Shown: positions 35,555-44,317 of the stretch, piece after piece
Numbering within the stretch: position 1 is the first letter of the stretch
How the letters are laid out: the number at the start of each line of letters is the position of its first letter
NCBI GenBank assembly: GCA_030148225.1
Contig: JASBTX010000042.1
Coordinates: 310,001-374,000 of the forward strand
Reading direction: 5' to 3'
Length of the DNA stretch: 64,000 bases
Source: Paracoccaceae bacterium
GTDB lineage: Bacteria > Pseudomonadota > Alphaproteobacteria > Rhodobacterales > Rhodobacteraceae
Translations under genes and position numbers: made by a program
The notes under the pieces: generated by a model
What the model was told of the DNA's origin: nothing
What the model saw: only the letters and a program-made list of their open reading frames with translations
Database searches by the model: none

Positions 35555-36820
35555 ATGGATCATTTTCTTTATCGTGACGGTGAACTTTTTGCCGAGGACG
35601 TTGCCGTCAGTGAAATCGCGGCGGCGGTCGGGACGCCGTTTTACGCCTATTCAACCGCAACGCTGACCCGCCACTTTCGCCTGTTTGATGAGGCGCTGGA
35701 GGGCATGGATCATCTGGTTTGCTATGCGATGAAGGCCAATTCGAACCTGGCGGTTGTCAAACTCTTGGGTGATCTGGGTGCTGGCATGGATGTGGTGTCG
35801 GGCGGCGAATACCGGCGCGCCCAGCTGGCCGGTATCCCGGGTGAGCGCATTGTGTTTTCAGGCGTGGGCAAGACGCGCGAAGAGATGGAGATGGCACTGG
35901 CGGGTGGCATCCGCCAGTTCAACATCGAATCCGAGCCCGAGATGATGATGCTGGATCAGGTGGCAAGGTCCATGGGGGTATGTGCGCCGGTGACGATCCG
36001 CGTCAATCCGGATGTCGATGCCAAAACGCATGAAAAAATCGCCACCGGCAAAAAAGAAAACAAGTTCGGCATTCCCATTAGCCGCGCGCGCGAAGTCTAT
36101 GCCCAGGCCGCGGCCTGCAAGGGGCTGGATGTGGTTGGCATCGACGTGCATATCGGCAGTCAGCTGACCGATCTGGCCCCGTTTGAAACCGCCTATGGGC
36201 TGGTTGCGGACCTGACCGAGACGCTGCGCGCCGACGGGCATGATATCCGGCGGCTGGATCTGGGCGGCGGTCTGGGCATTCCCTATGAGCAATCGAACAC
36301 ACCGCCGCCCCTGCCGTCGGATTTCGGCGCGCTGATCAAACGCACGGTGGGCCATCTGGGATGCGAAATCGAGATCGAGCCGGGCCGTCTTATCGCCGGG
36401 AACGCGGGTATTATGGTCAGCCGGGTGATTTATGTGAAATCCGGCGAGGACCGGGAGTTTCTGATCCTTGACAGCGCGATGAATGATCTGGTGCGCCCGA
36501 CCATGTATCAGGCCCATCATGATATCGTGCCGGTGCGCGCGCCCGAACCCGGTGCTGCCCGATCAGCCTATGACATTGTCGGCCCGGTGTGCGAGTCCGG
36601 CGACACCTTTGCCCGCGAACGGCAGATGCATCGACTGAATGCCGGTGACCTGGTGGCATTCCGCTCGGCCGGGGCCTATGGTGCGGTGATGGCGTCAGAG
36701 TATAATTCGCGCCCGCTGATCCCCGAAATACTGGTGCAGGACGATCAATTTGCCGTCATTCGGGCGCGCCCCACCTTTGACGAAATGATAAATCGGGATA
36801 CCATCCCTGTATGGCTGTGA
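35555..36820 (+). CDS. lysA: diaminopimelate decarboxylase
   Basis: A 421-residue PLP enzyme of normal LysA length. The PLP lysine lies in CYAMKANSNLAVV. Further features are the glycine-rich DLGGGLGIPYE and GPVCESGDTFARER, with the substrate-binding C-E-S-x-D segment. It makes lysine from meso-diaminopimelate in the last step of the pathway. I chose the ATG at 35555, since homologs begin MDHFLYRDGELFAE; the frame continues upstream to 35498 without support. TIGR02302 follows 36 bp later. Confidence 0.95.
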   Translation: MDHFLYRDGELFAEDVAVSEIAAAVGTPFYAYSTATLTRHFRLFDEALEGMDHLVCYAMKANSNLAVVKLLGDLGAGMDVVSGGEYRRAQLAGIPGERIVFSGVGKTREEMEMALAGGIRQFNIESEPEMMMLDQVARSMGVCAPVTIRVNPDVDAKTHEKIATGKKENKFGIPISRAREVYAQAAACKGLDVVGIDVHIGSQLTDLAPFETAYGLVADLTETLRADGHDIRRLDLGGGLGIPYEQSNTPPPLPSDFGALIKRTVGHLGCEIEIEPGRLIAGNAGIMVSRVIYVKSGEDREFLILDSAMNDLVRPTMYQAHHDIVPVRAPEPGAARSAYDIVGPVCESGDTFARERQMHRLNAGDLVAFRSAGAYGAVMASEYNSRPLIPEILVQDDQFAVIRARPTFDEMINRDTIPVWL

Positions 36821-36856
36821 CCGGAGCCCGGCCCGGCACGCCACACGGAGCACTGG

Positions 36857-39415
36857 ATGAAGGCAAGCAAATCCATTGAGGAGAGCGCCCTCTCCGGCGT
36901 CAGGCGATCGCTGTTCCTGACGCGCCTTGGCATGATTGCCGAGCGGCTGTTCCGTGCATTCTGGCCATTCTGGACGGTCTGCCTGTTTGCCATCGCCGCG
37001 CTGGCGCTGGGTCTTCAGGATATGCTGGTGCTGGAGTTGCTGTGGGGGCTCTTGGTCCTGACGGTCCTCTTGCTTGTGGGCACGCTCGTTGCCGGGATCC
37101 GAAGGTTCCGCTTTCCCAGACGGCACGAGGTGCTGGCCCGCCTTGATGAAACGCTGCCGGGCAGGCCAATCGCGGCCCTGACCGACAAACAGGCCATCGG
37201 TGCCGATGACGGTGCGTCGATCGCGGTCTGGCATGCCCATGTCAAACGCATGAAAGACCGTGTCAGATCGGCCCGCCCGGCGCGGCCTGATCTGCGTCTG
37301 TCGCATCGCGACAGGTTCGGGCTGCGCTATATCGCGGCGACCCTCGTGGTGACGGCGCTGCTGTTCGGATCGGTCTGGCGCGCGGCCTCGGTTGCTGATC
37401 TTGCGCCCGGTCTCGACGGGCAGACCATCGCACAGGGTCCAAGCTGGGAAGGCTGGATCGAGCCGCCTGCCTATACCGGGCAGCCCAGCCTTTATCTGAA
37501 CGATATCGACGATCCGGCGCTGCGCATACCTGCCGGCAGCCGGTTGTCACTCAGACTGTACGGCCAGGTCGGTGCGCATAGCGTGACCGAAGATATTTCC
37601 ACAACCGGCCGACTGCCGCAGGATGATCAGGCCAGCTATGAAACCGTGATCACCCAAAGTGGTACACTGACGCTTGACGGGCCGCAGGGCCGTTCATGGA
37701 CCATTCTGACGGTCGAGGACAAATCGCCGAATGTTTCCCTTTCCGCCAAGATGGAGTTTCCGACAGGCGGCGAGATGCGCCAGCCGTTCTATGCTCAGGA
37801 TGACTATGGGGTGATCTCTGGTACGGCGGTGATCACACTTGATCTGAATGCCGTTTCGCGCCGCTATGGTCTTGCCCCTGCGCCCGAGGTGACTGAACCC
37901 CTGACCTTTGACCTGCCCATGCCGATCCGCGGTGACCGTAACGGCTTTGAAGAGACGCTGATCGAACGGTTCGAAGATCACGTCTGGTCCGGTCTGCCGG
38001 TCACCATGACACTGACGGTCGAGGATGCGCTTGGCCAAACCGGTCAGAGCGCGGAAACCGAGTTCGCCCTGCCAGGACGCCGGTTTTTCGACGCGCTTGC
38101 GGGCGCGGTGGTTGAACAGCGCCGCGATCTGCTCTGGTCGCTTGAAAACGGGGCCCGTGCCGCGCAGGTCATCCGTGCTGTCACATATCTGCCCGAGGGG
38201 TTTGTCAAGAATGAAGGCGCCTATCTGATCCTGCGGGTGGCGCTGCGTCGGCTTGAGGCTGCTAATGAAACGGGCCTGACGCCGGAAGCGCGCGATGAAG
38301 TCGCGGACATGCTGTGGGAGGCCGCGCTGCTCTTCGAAGAGGGGGACCTTTCGAGCGCGCTTGAACGTTTGCGCCGGGCGCAGGATCAGCTTGCCGAGGC
38401 GATGCGCAACGGTGCCAGCGACGAGGAAATAGCCGAGTTGATGCAGGAACTGCGCGAGGCGATGCAGGATTACATGCGCGAACTGGCCGAGCAAAACCAG
38501 CGTGACGGTCAGGAACAGCAGCAGGCCGAGAATACGCAACAGATCACGGGCGATCAGCTGGAACAGATGCTGCAGCGGTTGCAGGAACTGATGGAACAGG
38601 GCCGCATGGCCGAGGCGCAGCAGCTGATGGATCAGCTGCGCCAGATGATGGAAAACATGCAGGTCACGCAGAACCAGCAGGGCCAGCAGGGCCAGAATGC
38701 GGGTCAGGAGGCGATGGAGGGCCTTGCCGACACGCTGCGCGAGCAGCAGGGCCTGTCTGATCAGGCGTTCCGTGATCTTCAGGAACAGTTCAACCAGGGC
38801 GCACAGGCCGGGCAGAGCGGCCAGAACGAAGGGCGCGACGGTGGTCGGGGCCGGGGCGAGGCGCATGACGGCACCGGCCAGACGCCGGGCGGTGAACAGC
38901 AAGGTGAAGAGGGCAATGCCCAATCGCTCGCCGACCGACAGAATGCACTGCGTCAGGAACTGGACCGCCAGCGTCAGAACCTGCCCGGCGCATCGACCGA
39001 AGGCGGTCAGCGCGCGCGCGAGGCGCTTGGCCGTGCCGGCGATGCGATGGATCGAGCCGAGGATGCGCTACGTGATGGAAACAATGCCGATGCGCTGGAC
39101 AATCAGGCCGACGCCATGGAGGCGCTGCGCGAGGGCATGCGCGAGCTGGGCAACGCGATGGCCGAACAGCAACAGCAGAATCAGGGTCAGCAGCAGGGCA
39201 CGACGGATAACGCAAATTCGCGCAACTCGCGCGATCCCTTGGGGCGGCAGGCCGGAAACCGTGGCCGCGTGGGCACGGATGAAGAGTTGACGGGGAGTGA
39301 TGACGTCTATCGCCGCGCCCGTGAATTGCTGGACGAGATCCGTAAACGCTCGGGCGAGCAATCCCGCCCGGATCAGGAGCTTGAATATCTCAGGCGGCTT
39401 TTGGACCGATTCTGA
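36857..39415 (+). CDS. TIGR02302 family (DUF4175) membrane protein with Gln-rich coiled-coil tail
   Basis: An 852-residue protein of a family found in Alphaproteobacteria, of unknown function. It has two membrane segments near residues 34-53 and 56-80 and a third near 158-177, then a large presumably periplasmic region. From about residue 540 it turns into a Gln/Met/Glu-rich coiled-coil region (QLEQMLQRLQELMEQGRM and similar) that runs to a low-complexity Gly-Gln-Asn stretch. The rest of the C-terminus returns to charged helices ending LEYLRRLLDRF. The family has been suggested to be related to the cell envelope, but I know of no experiment establishing this. Confidence 0.85.
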   Translation: MKASKSIEESALSGVRRSLFLTRLGMIAERLFRAFWPFWTVCLFAIAALALGLQDMLVLELLWGLLVLTVLLLVGTLVAGIRRFRFPRRHEVLARLDETLPGRPIAALTDKQAIGADDGASIAVWHAHVKRMKDRVRSARPARPDLRLSHRDRFGLRYIAATLVVTALLFGSVWRAASVADLAPGLDGQTIAQGPSWEGWIEPPAYTGQPSLYLNDIDDPALRIPAGSRLSLRLYGQVGAHSVTEDISTTGRLPQDDQASYETVITQSGTLTLDGPQGRSWTILTVEDKSPNVSLSAKMEFPTGGEMRQPFYAQDDYGVISGTAVITLDLNAVSRRYGLAPAPEVTEPLTFDLPMPIRGDRNGFEETLIERFEDHVWSGLPVTMTLTVEDALGQTGQSAETEFALPGRRFFDALAGAVVEQRRDLLWSLENGARAAQVIRAVTYLPEGFVKNEGAYLILRVALRRLEAANETGLTPEARDEVADMLWEAALLFEEGDLSSALERLRRAQDQLAEAMRNGASDEEIAELMQELREAMQDYMRELAEQNQRDGQEQQQAENTQQITGDQLEQMLQRLQELMEQGRMAEAQQLMDQLRQMMENMQVTQNQQGQQGQNAGQEAMEGLADTLREQQGLSDQAFRDLQEQFNQGAQAGQSGQNEGRDGGRGRGEAHDGTGQTPGGEQQGEEGNAQSLADRQNALRQELDRQRQNLPGASTEGGQRAREALGRAGDAMDRAEDALRDGNNADALDNQADAMEALREGMRELGNAMAEQQQQNQGQQQGTTDNANSRNSRDPLGRQAGNRGRVGTDEELTGSDDVYRRARELLDEIRKRSGEQSRPDQELEYLRRLLDRF

Positions 39416-39462
39416 TCCGAAAACCGTAAAATCCCAACCACCCGGCAACGTCCCCAAAAGCA

Positions 39463-39480
39463 AATGCGCCAGAACGCATT
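39463..39480. promoter_or_regulatory. palindrome upstream of the degenerate phosphorelay operon
   Basis: AATGCG (39463-39468) and CGCATT (39475-39480) form a perfect 6-bp inverted repeat with a 6-bp centre, about 140 bp before the start at 39622. Such spacing fits a dimeric regulator, for example a Fis-type domain like that of the downstream protein. It is also compatible with a weak terminator for the gene ending at 39415. Confidence 0.3.
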
Positions 39481-39621
39481 CTGGGCCTTGACCTTGCCCA
39501 AAGAGTTCCGCTTTTTTGGTGGCATCTACCTTCTGTCACGAGTGTTTGCGGCCGCTGCGAGGCTTTGATTAGAGCGACGAGTCCAAGGTGGAGGCAAACC
39601 AACACGTCTGGCAGAGAACAC

Positions 39622-40665
39622 TTGACTACAAACGAAATCGATATTCCGGATTCCGACCGCGATACGCTGAACATTCTGGATCGGGATATCCGTCATACGA
39701 TGTCCGAACTGGTGGGCGGGCTGCGGCTGATCGATTTGTCACCGCTGGACAATGCGACCGCCAGCCATCTGACACATATTCGGGAGTCGAGCGAAAAGCT
39801 TGCCAAGCTGACCGAGCATTTTCTGTATCAGACCGATAATCGCACCATTCTGGACGCCTATGTCGCGGCTGCCAAGGTCTCGGTGCCGCCGCCTGATCTC
39901 AGCCATCTGAAAGTTCTGATTGCCGATGGAAACGACGTTGTGCTGCGCCAGCTTGCACCGATGCTGGCGGAAACCGGCGCCGATTTTGAAACGACATCGG
40001 ACGGGGCGGCTGTTCTTGAATATCTGGCGACGGGCAAATTCAACGCGATTGTCATGGATGCCGATATGAACAGTGTCGCCGGATTTGACGTGATGGGCGC
40101 TATCCGGGCCCTGCCGGCGCCGGTCAATACGGTTCCGATGATCGCGATATCGGCCTTTGTGACCAGCCCCAACCGCGAGGCCATTCTGGCCGCCGGGGCG
40201 GACGAGATTCTGGCCAAACCCATTTCGAATGCCGCGGAATTGGGTGGCGCGATCCTGAGTGCCGTGGTCACCGCGCGTTCGGTCGGTTCAATCGCCCTGT
40301 CGCGCAAGACAGCCAACCTGTTGGATCACAAACGGTTCAGTGAATTGTTCGACACCATTGGCGAACACACGCGCGCGGAATTAATGGGGCTGATCATCAA
40401 GGACCTTGTGGGTTGCCGGGATCGGCTGGGCATCGCACTAAGCACCGCCGAGCCGGCTCGCATCCGGGACGAATGTCAGAGCCTGATCGCCATTGCGGGC
40501 ACCATCGGGGCCGAGAAACTACAGGCCGCGGCAAATGAACTGGTGCGCATGATCGGACGCAATGACCGGGCCGGTCTGCTTGTGCTGGGTCGCGAAGTGA
40601 CTGGACAGACCAGCCACCTGATTGCGCTGCTGCGCGAACTTCAGTCAGACTGGCCCGACGCATGA
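39622..40665 (+). CDS. phosphorelay-type protein: HisKA-like DHp, receiver and degenerate HPt; no ATPase domain
   Basis: A 347-residue protein resembling an ArcB-type hybrid kinase from which the HATPase domain is missing. Residues 14-70 form a DHp-like pair of helices with H25 in DRDIRHTMSEL. A receiver follows directly (about 95-215): phosphoacceptor D146 (NAIVMDADMN), S177 and K199 (ILAKPIS). The C-terminus (about 235-345) resembles an HPt domain, but the histidine is replaced by glutamine (ECQSLIAIAGTIGAEKL, Q286). Start uncertain: TTG 39622 fits best; TTG 39565 would add 19 residues that look non-coding. Overlaps the regulator gene by 4 nt. Confidence 0.75.
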   Translation: MTTNEIDIPDSDRDTLNILDRDIRHTMSELVGGLRLIDLSPLDNATASHLTHIRESSEKLAKLTEHFLYQTDNRTILDAYVAAAKVSVPPPDLSHLKVLIADGNDVVLRQLAPMLAETGADFETTSDGAAVLEYLATGKFNAIVMDADMNSVAGFDVMGAIRALPAPVNTVPMIAISAFVTSPNREAILAAGADEILAKPISNAAELGGAILSAVVTARSVGSIALSRKTANLLDHKRFSELFDTIGEHTRAELMGLIIKDLVGCRDRLGIALSTAEPARIRDECQSLIAIAGTIGAEKLQAAANELVRMIGRNDRAGLLVLGREVTGQTSHLIALLRELQSDWPDA

Positions 40666-42047
40666 GCCAATCTGTCCTGCTGATCGAAGACACGCCGACA
40701 CTGCAGATGATCTATGCCACCACGCTTCGCCGTGCCGGTTACCAGGTCGAATGTGCCGTCAGCGGTGCCGAAGCCCGGGCCAAGTTTCGCGCCTACCAGC
40801 CGCATGTCGTCATTCTGGACATGGTGCTGCCCGACACATCGAGCATAGACATCATCAAGGATTGCCTGGACACCTATCCAAATGCCAATTTCATTGCCGT
40901 CACAGCCAGCGATGACATAAACCGGGCGGTTTCAGCCATGCGGGCGGGGGCATATAACTTCATCGTCAAACCCTTTTCAGATGAACAGATGCTCAGCGTT
41001 GTCGATTGTGCCCGCCGCGCCAGCCGATCAGATATCATCGCCGAGCAGAGCTTTGCCGATGACGGGCCACTTCGTGATTTCATCGGGTCATCCCCGGCGA
41101 TGCAGCGGGTCTATCGCCAGATTCTGAGTACCGGCCAGTCCATGGCGACGGCCTTTATCACCGGCGAGATTGGCACGGGCAAAAGGCTTTGTGCGCGCGC
41201 GATACATGATGCATCAGCCCGGTCGGACAAACCCTTTATCGCGTTGAACTGTGCCGAGATCGCGCCCGATCAGATGCGATCCGAGGTTTTCGGGCATCTC
41301 AAGAACAGTTTCCCGGGGGCGCTTGCGCAGAAAACCGGTGCGATCGCCGCCGCAGATAGTGGCACGCTTTTTCTGAACCAGATCGAAAGTCTTGACCTTC
41401 AGCTGCAATCACAGCTTTTGCGGTTTCTCAGGAATTCAACCATCGAGCCGCTTGGGGCCATCCGTCAGATGCGCGTCAATGTCAGGTTGATCTGTGCCTC
41501 CAACCGCGACCCGTTGGCCGAGGTACAGGCCGGGCGGCTTTTGCCCGATCTTTATGACATGCTGAACGTGGTGCCCATCCACATGCCCGCGCTCAGACAT
41601 CGCGAGGACGATGTTATCGAAATTGCACACTATCTGCTGGCGCGCATTTCAGCAGAAGAAGGCCGCCGGTTTGCGGGGATAGATGCGGAAGCCGAAGAGC
41701 TGCTGAGAACGCACCACTGGCCGGGCAATATTGACCAGCTCATCAGCATCCTGCGCGACGCTGTCGTGCTGAATGACGCGGTGTTGTTGTCGGTCGATAT
41801 GCTGCCATCAAACCTGCGCAATCTCGGGGGTGGCGATCTGCCGGTCGGGCAATCAGACCCGATGGGCCTGATCGGCAAGACTCTGGCGGAAATCGAACGC
41901 TGGGCCATCGAGGAGACCATCTCGCGCTCGGAAGGGTCCATTCCCAAGGCAGCGCGTATTCTGGGGGTTGCGCCCTCGACGCTTTATCGCAAAAGGGCGG
42001 CACGGCACGGGGGTGATACCGCGTCAGACGTTATGAAGGTGCGTTGA
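40662..42047 (+). CDS. NtrC/LuxO-type response regulator with degenerate AAA+ domain
   Basis: A 461-residue protein: receiver (D53, T81, K103 conserved), AAA+ domain and Fis-type HTH (KAARILGVAPSTLYRK). The AAA+ core is eroded at nearly every catalytic position. Walker A GEIGTGK (168-174) remains. Walker B reads GTLFLNQ instead of GTLFLDE, and GAFTGA is NSFPGA (215-220). The two arginine fingers of the G-x-F-R-x-D-L-Y-x-R-L-N block are L294 and M300, and the sensor II WPGNVR is WPGNID. It should therefore not hydrolyse ATP or remodel sigma-54 polymerase. More likely it is a phosphorylation-controlled DNA-binding protein acting without sigma-54. Translationally coupled to the preceding phosphorelay protein. 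Confidence 0.85.
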   Translation: MSQSVLLIEDTPTLQMIYATTLRRAGYQVECAVSGAEARAKFRAYQPHVVILDMVLPDTSSIDIIKDCLDTYPNANFIAVTASDDINRAVSAMRAGAYNFIVKPFSDEQMLSVVDCARRASRSDIIAEQSFADDGPLRDFIGSSPAMQRVYRQILSTGQSMATAFITGEIGTGKRLCARAIHDASARSDKPFIALNCAEIAPDQMRSEVFGHLKNSFPGALAQKTGAIAAADSGTLFLNQIESLDLQLQSQLLRFLRNSTIEPLGAIRQMRVNVRLICASNRDPLAEVQAGRLLPDLYDMLNVVPIHMPALRHREDDVIEIAHYLLARISAEEGRRFAGIDAEAEELLRTHHWPGNIDQLISILRDAVVLNDAVLLSVDMLPSNLRNLGGGDLPVGQSDPMGLIGKTLAEIERWAIEETISRSEGSIPKAARILGVAPSTLYRKRAARHGGDTASDVMKVR

Positions 42048-42049
42048 GT

Positions 42050-42811
42050 TCAGGCGAATTGTTCGCGGATTAGGCGCTCGTCCAGCCCGTGGCCGGGATC
42101 AAACAGGATACGATGCGCCACCGACTGATCGATTGTCGCCTCGACCCACAGCACATTGCCCACCGACCGGCTGTCGGCATCGGCCATGACCGGTCGCTTG
42201 TCAGGGTTCAGAACATCGAAGCGGACCCTGACCCGCTGGGGCAGGATCGCGCCGCGCCAGCGCCGTGGGCGAAAGGGGGCGATGGCCGTCAGTGCCAGCA
42301 CATCCGAACCGATCGGCAGAACCGGCCCGTGCGCTGAATAATTATAGGCTGTGCTGCCCGCGGGCGTGGCCAGCAACGCCCCGTCGCAAACAAGCTCGGA
42401 AAGACGTTCGCGTCCGTCCACGGTAATGCTGAGCTTGGCTGCCTGCGGCCCGGCGCGCAAGAGCGAAACCTCGTTGATCGCCAGCGCCTCCATCACCTTG
42501 CCCGACACGGTCTCGGCGCGCATGCGCAGGGGGTTGATCACCGCTTCTTCGGCGGCGTTCAGCCGCCCCTGCAGATCGTCCTCGGAAAACGCGTTCATCA
42601 GGAAACCGACCGTGCCCCGGTTCATGCCATAGGTCGGAATGTTCAGATGCTCGGTCCGGTGCAGGGTCTGCAACATGAAACCGTCACCCCCGAGCGCCAC
42701 GATCACATCAGCCTCGGATTCGTCAGCCGATCCGTATACATCGCCAAGCCTTGCCAGCGCCTCTTGGGCATCAGGCGTCTCACTCGCGACAAAGGCGATC
42801 CGCTTGGACAT
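42050..42811 (-). CDS. nadK: NAD kinase
   Basis: A 253-residue ATP-NAD kinase. The GGDG motif is in VIVALGGDGFMLQTLH, followed by YGMNRGTVGFLMN, and the second half has DGALLATPAGSTAYNYSAHGPVLP. It converts NAD+ to NADP+. I start at the ATG at 42811, as the upstream frame shows no conservation signal. A symmetrical sequence spans its Shine-Dalgarno (see 42819-42842). The stop is 2 bp from that of the convergent regulator gene. Confidence 0.95.
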   Translation of the reverse strand: MSKRIAFVASETPDAQEALARLGDVYGSADESEADVIVALGGDGFMLQTLHRTEHLNIPTYGMNRGTVGFLMNAFSEDDLQGRLNAAEEAVINPLRMRAETVSGKVMEALAINEVSLLRAGPQAAKLSITVDGRERLSELVCDGALLATPAGSTAYNYSAHGPVLPIGSDVLALTAIAPFRPRRWRGAILPQRVRVRFDVLNPDKRPVMADADSRSVGNVLWVEATIDQSVAHRILFDPGHGLDERLIREQFA

Positions 42812-42818
42812 TGCTCGG

Positions 42819-42842
42819 GTTTCCTTTCGGGTACGAGGAAAC
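42819..42842 (-). promoter_or_regulatory. possible Shine-Dalgarno-masking hairpin before nadK
   Basis: On the nadK strand the leader reads GTTTCCT, a 10-nt loop, then AGGAAAC, ending 7 bases before the start codon. The second arm contains the Shine-Dalgarno AGGAA, which the first arm can pair with over 7 bp. It could dampen nadK translation. Confidence 0.35.
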
Positions 42843-42984
42843 ACATGCGCAGCATGCGCGGTCAAGTCCACCATGATGTTCGGTTTTGCCGCCTCTCGTT
42901 GCCTGAAAGTCGCTTTGTCGCCTTTTGCAAAGGCAAGGAACTGTCTAGGAAGCACCCCAAGCCATTCAGTCAGGAGAGCGGGCC

Positions 42985-44280
42985 ATGAATATCACGCATC
43001 GGAGCACCGGATTTTTTACCGAGGACCTCGAAGAGCGCGACGCCGAGGTTTTTGCCGCCATTACATCCGAACTTGGCCGGCAACAGGATGAGATCGAGCT
43101 GATCGCCTCGGAAAACATCGTCAGCCGCGCGGTCATGCAGGCCCAGGGGTCGGTGATGACCAACAAATACGCAGAGGGATACCCGGGCAAACGCTATTAC
43201 GGTGGCTGCCAGTATGTCGATATTGCCGAGAACCTCGCGATCGAGCGGGCCTGCCAGCTTTTTGACTGTAAATTCGCGAATGTGCAGCCGAATTCGGGCA
43301 GCCAGATGAACCAGGCCGTTTTCCTGGCGCAGCTGAAACCGGGCGATACGTTCATGGGGCTGGATCTGAATTCGGGCGGGCATCTGACCCACGGCTCACC
43401 CGTGAACATGTCTGGCAAGTGGTTCAACGTGGTCAGCTATGGCGTGCGCCAGCAGGATGAGCAGTTGGATATGGAAGCCATTCGCGAAACCGCGCTGCGA
43501 GAGCGGCCCAAGCTGATCGTTGCGGGTGGCACCGCCTATTCCCGCGTCTGGGACTGGGCCGAATTTCGTGCCATTGCCGATGAAATCGGCGCGTGGCTGA
43601 TGGTGGATATGGCGCATATTGCCGGGCTGGTGGCCGGTGGGCAGCACCCGTCACCCCTTCCGCATGCGCATGTGGTTACGACAACGACGCATAAATCGCT
43701 GCGCGGACCGCGCGGCGGGCTGATCCTGACCAATCACGAGGATATCGCCAAGAAGGTCAACAGCGCCGTCTTTCCGGGGCTGCAGGGTGGGCCGCTGATG
43801 CACGTTATTGCCGCAAAGGCCGTCGCCTTTGGCGAGGCGCTGCGCCCCGAGTTCAGGGAATATGCTGCCCAGGTCGTACGTAACGCACAGGCGATGTCGG
43901 ATCAGTTGATGAAAGGCGGGCTGAACGTGGTCAGCGGCGGCACTGACAACCACCTGCTGCTGGCCGATCTGCGCCCCAAGGGCGTGACCGGCAAGGCGGC
44001 AGAGGCGGCGCTGGGCCGGGCCAATATCACCTGCAACAAGAACGGCGTCCCGTTCGACCCCGAAAAGCCCTTTGTCACCTCGGGCATCCGGCTGGGGGCA
44101 CCGGCGGGTACGACACGCGGGTTTGCCGAGGCCGAGTTCCGCCAGATCGCGGATTGGATCACAGCGGTGGTTGATGGTTTGTCGGCCAATGGAGAAGATG
44201 GAAACGCCGCGGTCGAGGCCGGTATCCGGGAAGAGGTAATCAGCCTGTGCAGGCAATTTCCGATCTATCCGTCGGTCTGA
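42985..44280 (+). CDS. glyA: serine hydroxymethyltransferase
   Basis: A 431-residue PLP enzyme. The PLP lysine (about K237) lies in [28 protein letters not shown] near the N-terminus and [15 protein letters not shown] are family signatures. It interconverts serine and glycine with tetrahydrofolate, supplying one-carbon units. The ribosome site is AGGAGAG. The 173-bp upstream gap to nadK shows no riboswitch I recognise. Confidence 0.97.
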   Translation: MNITHRSTGFFTEDLEERDAEVFAAITSELGRQQDEIELIASENIVSRAVMQAQGSVMTNKYAEGYPGKRYYGGCQYVDIAENLAIERACQLFDCKFANVQPNSGSQMNQAVFLAQLKPGDTFMGLDLNSGGHLTHGSPVNMSGKWFNVVSYGVRQQDEQLDMEAIRETALRERPKLIVAGGTAYSRVWDWAEFRAIADEIGAWLMVDMAHIAGLVAGGQHPSPLPHAHVVTTTTHKSLRGPRGGLILTNHEDIAKKVNSAVFPGLQGGPLMHVIAAKAVAFGEALRPEFREYAAQVVRNAQAMSDQLMKGGLNVVSGGTDNHLLLADLRPKGVTGKAAEAALGRANITCNKNGVPFDPEKPFVTSGIRLGAPAGTTRGFAEAEFRQIADWITAVVDGLSANGEDGNAAVEAGIREEVISLCRQFPIYPSV

Positions 44281-44294
44281 TCCGGTGCGTCTGC

Positions 44295-44317
44295 GCGCGG
44301 CTTAGACAAAGCCGCGC
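44295..44317. terminator. hairpin between convergent glyA and the 44302 gene
   Basis: GCGCGGCTT (44295-44303) and AAGCCGCGC (44309-44317) form a perfect 9-bp stem with a 5-nt loop. It lies 14 bp after glyA and includes the stop codon of the opposing gene. There is no T-run, so termination efficiency is uncertain. Confidence 0.5.

Noticed and set aside
38500-39200. Repetitive CAG-rich DNA as a CRISPR-like or tandem repeat array
   Set aside because: The repeats are in frame and encode a Gln-rich coiled-coil tail of a recognised family. There are no regular spacers.
42843-42984. Possible glycine or SAM riboswitch before glyA
   Set aside because: I could not find the paired helices or conserved loops of either class. 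Only ordinary sequence and a Shine-Dalgarno were seen.
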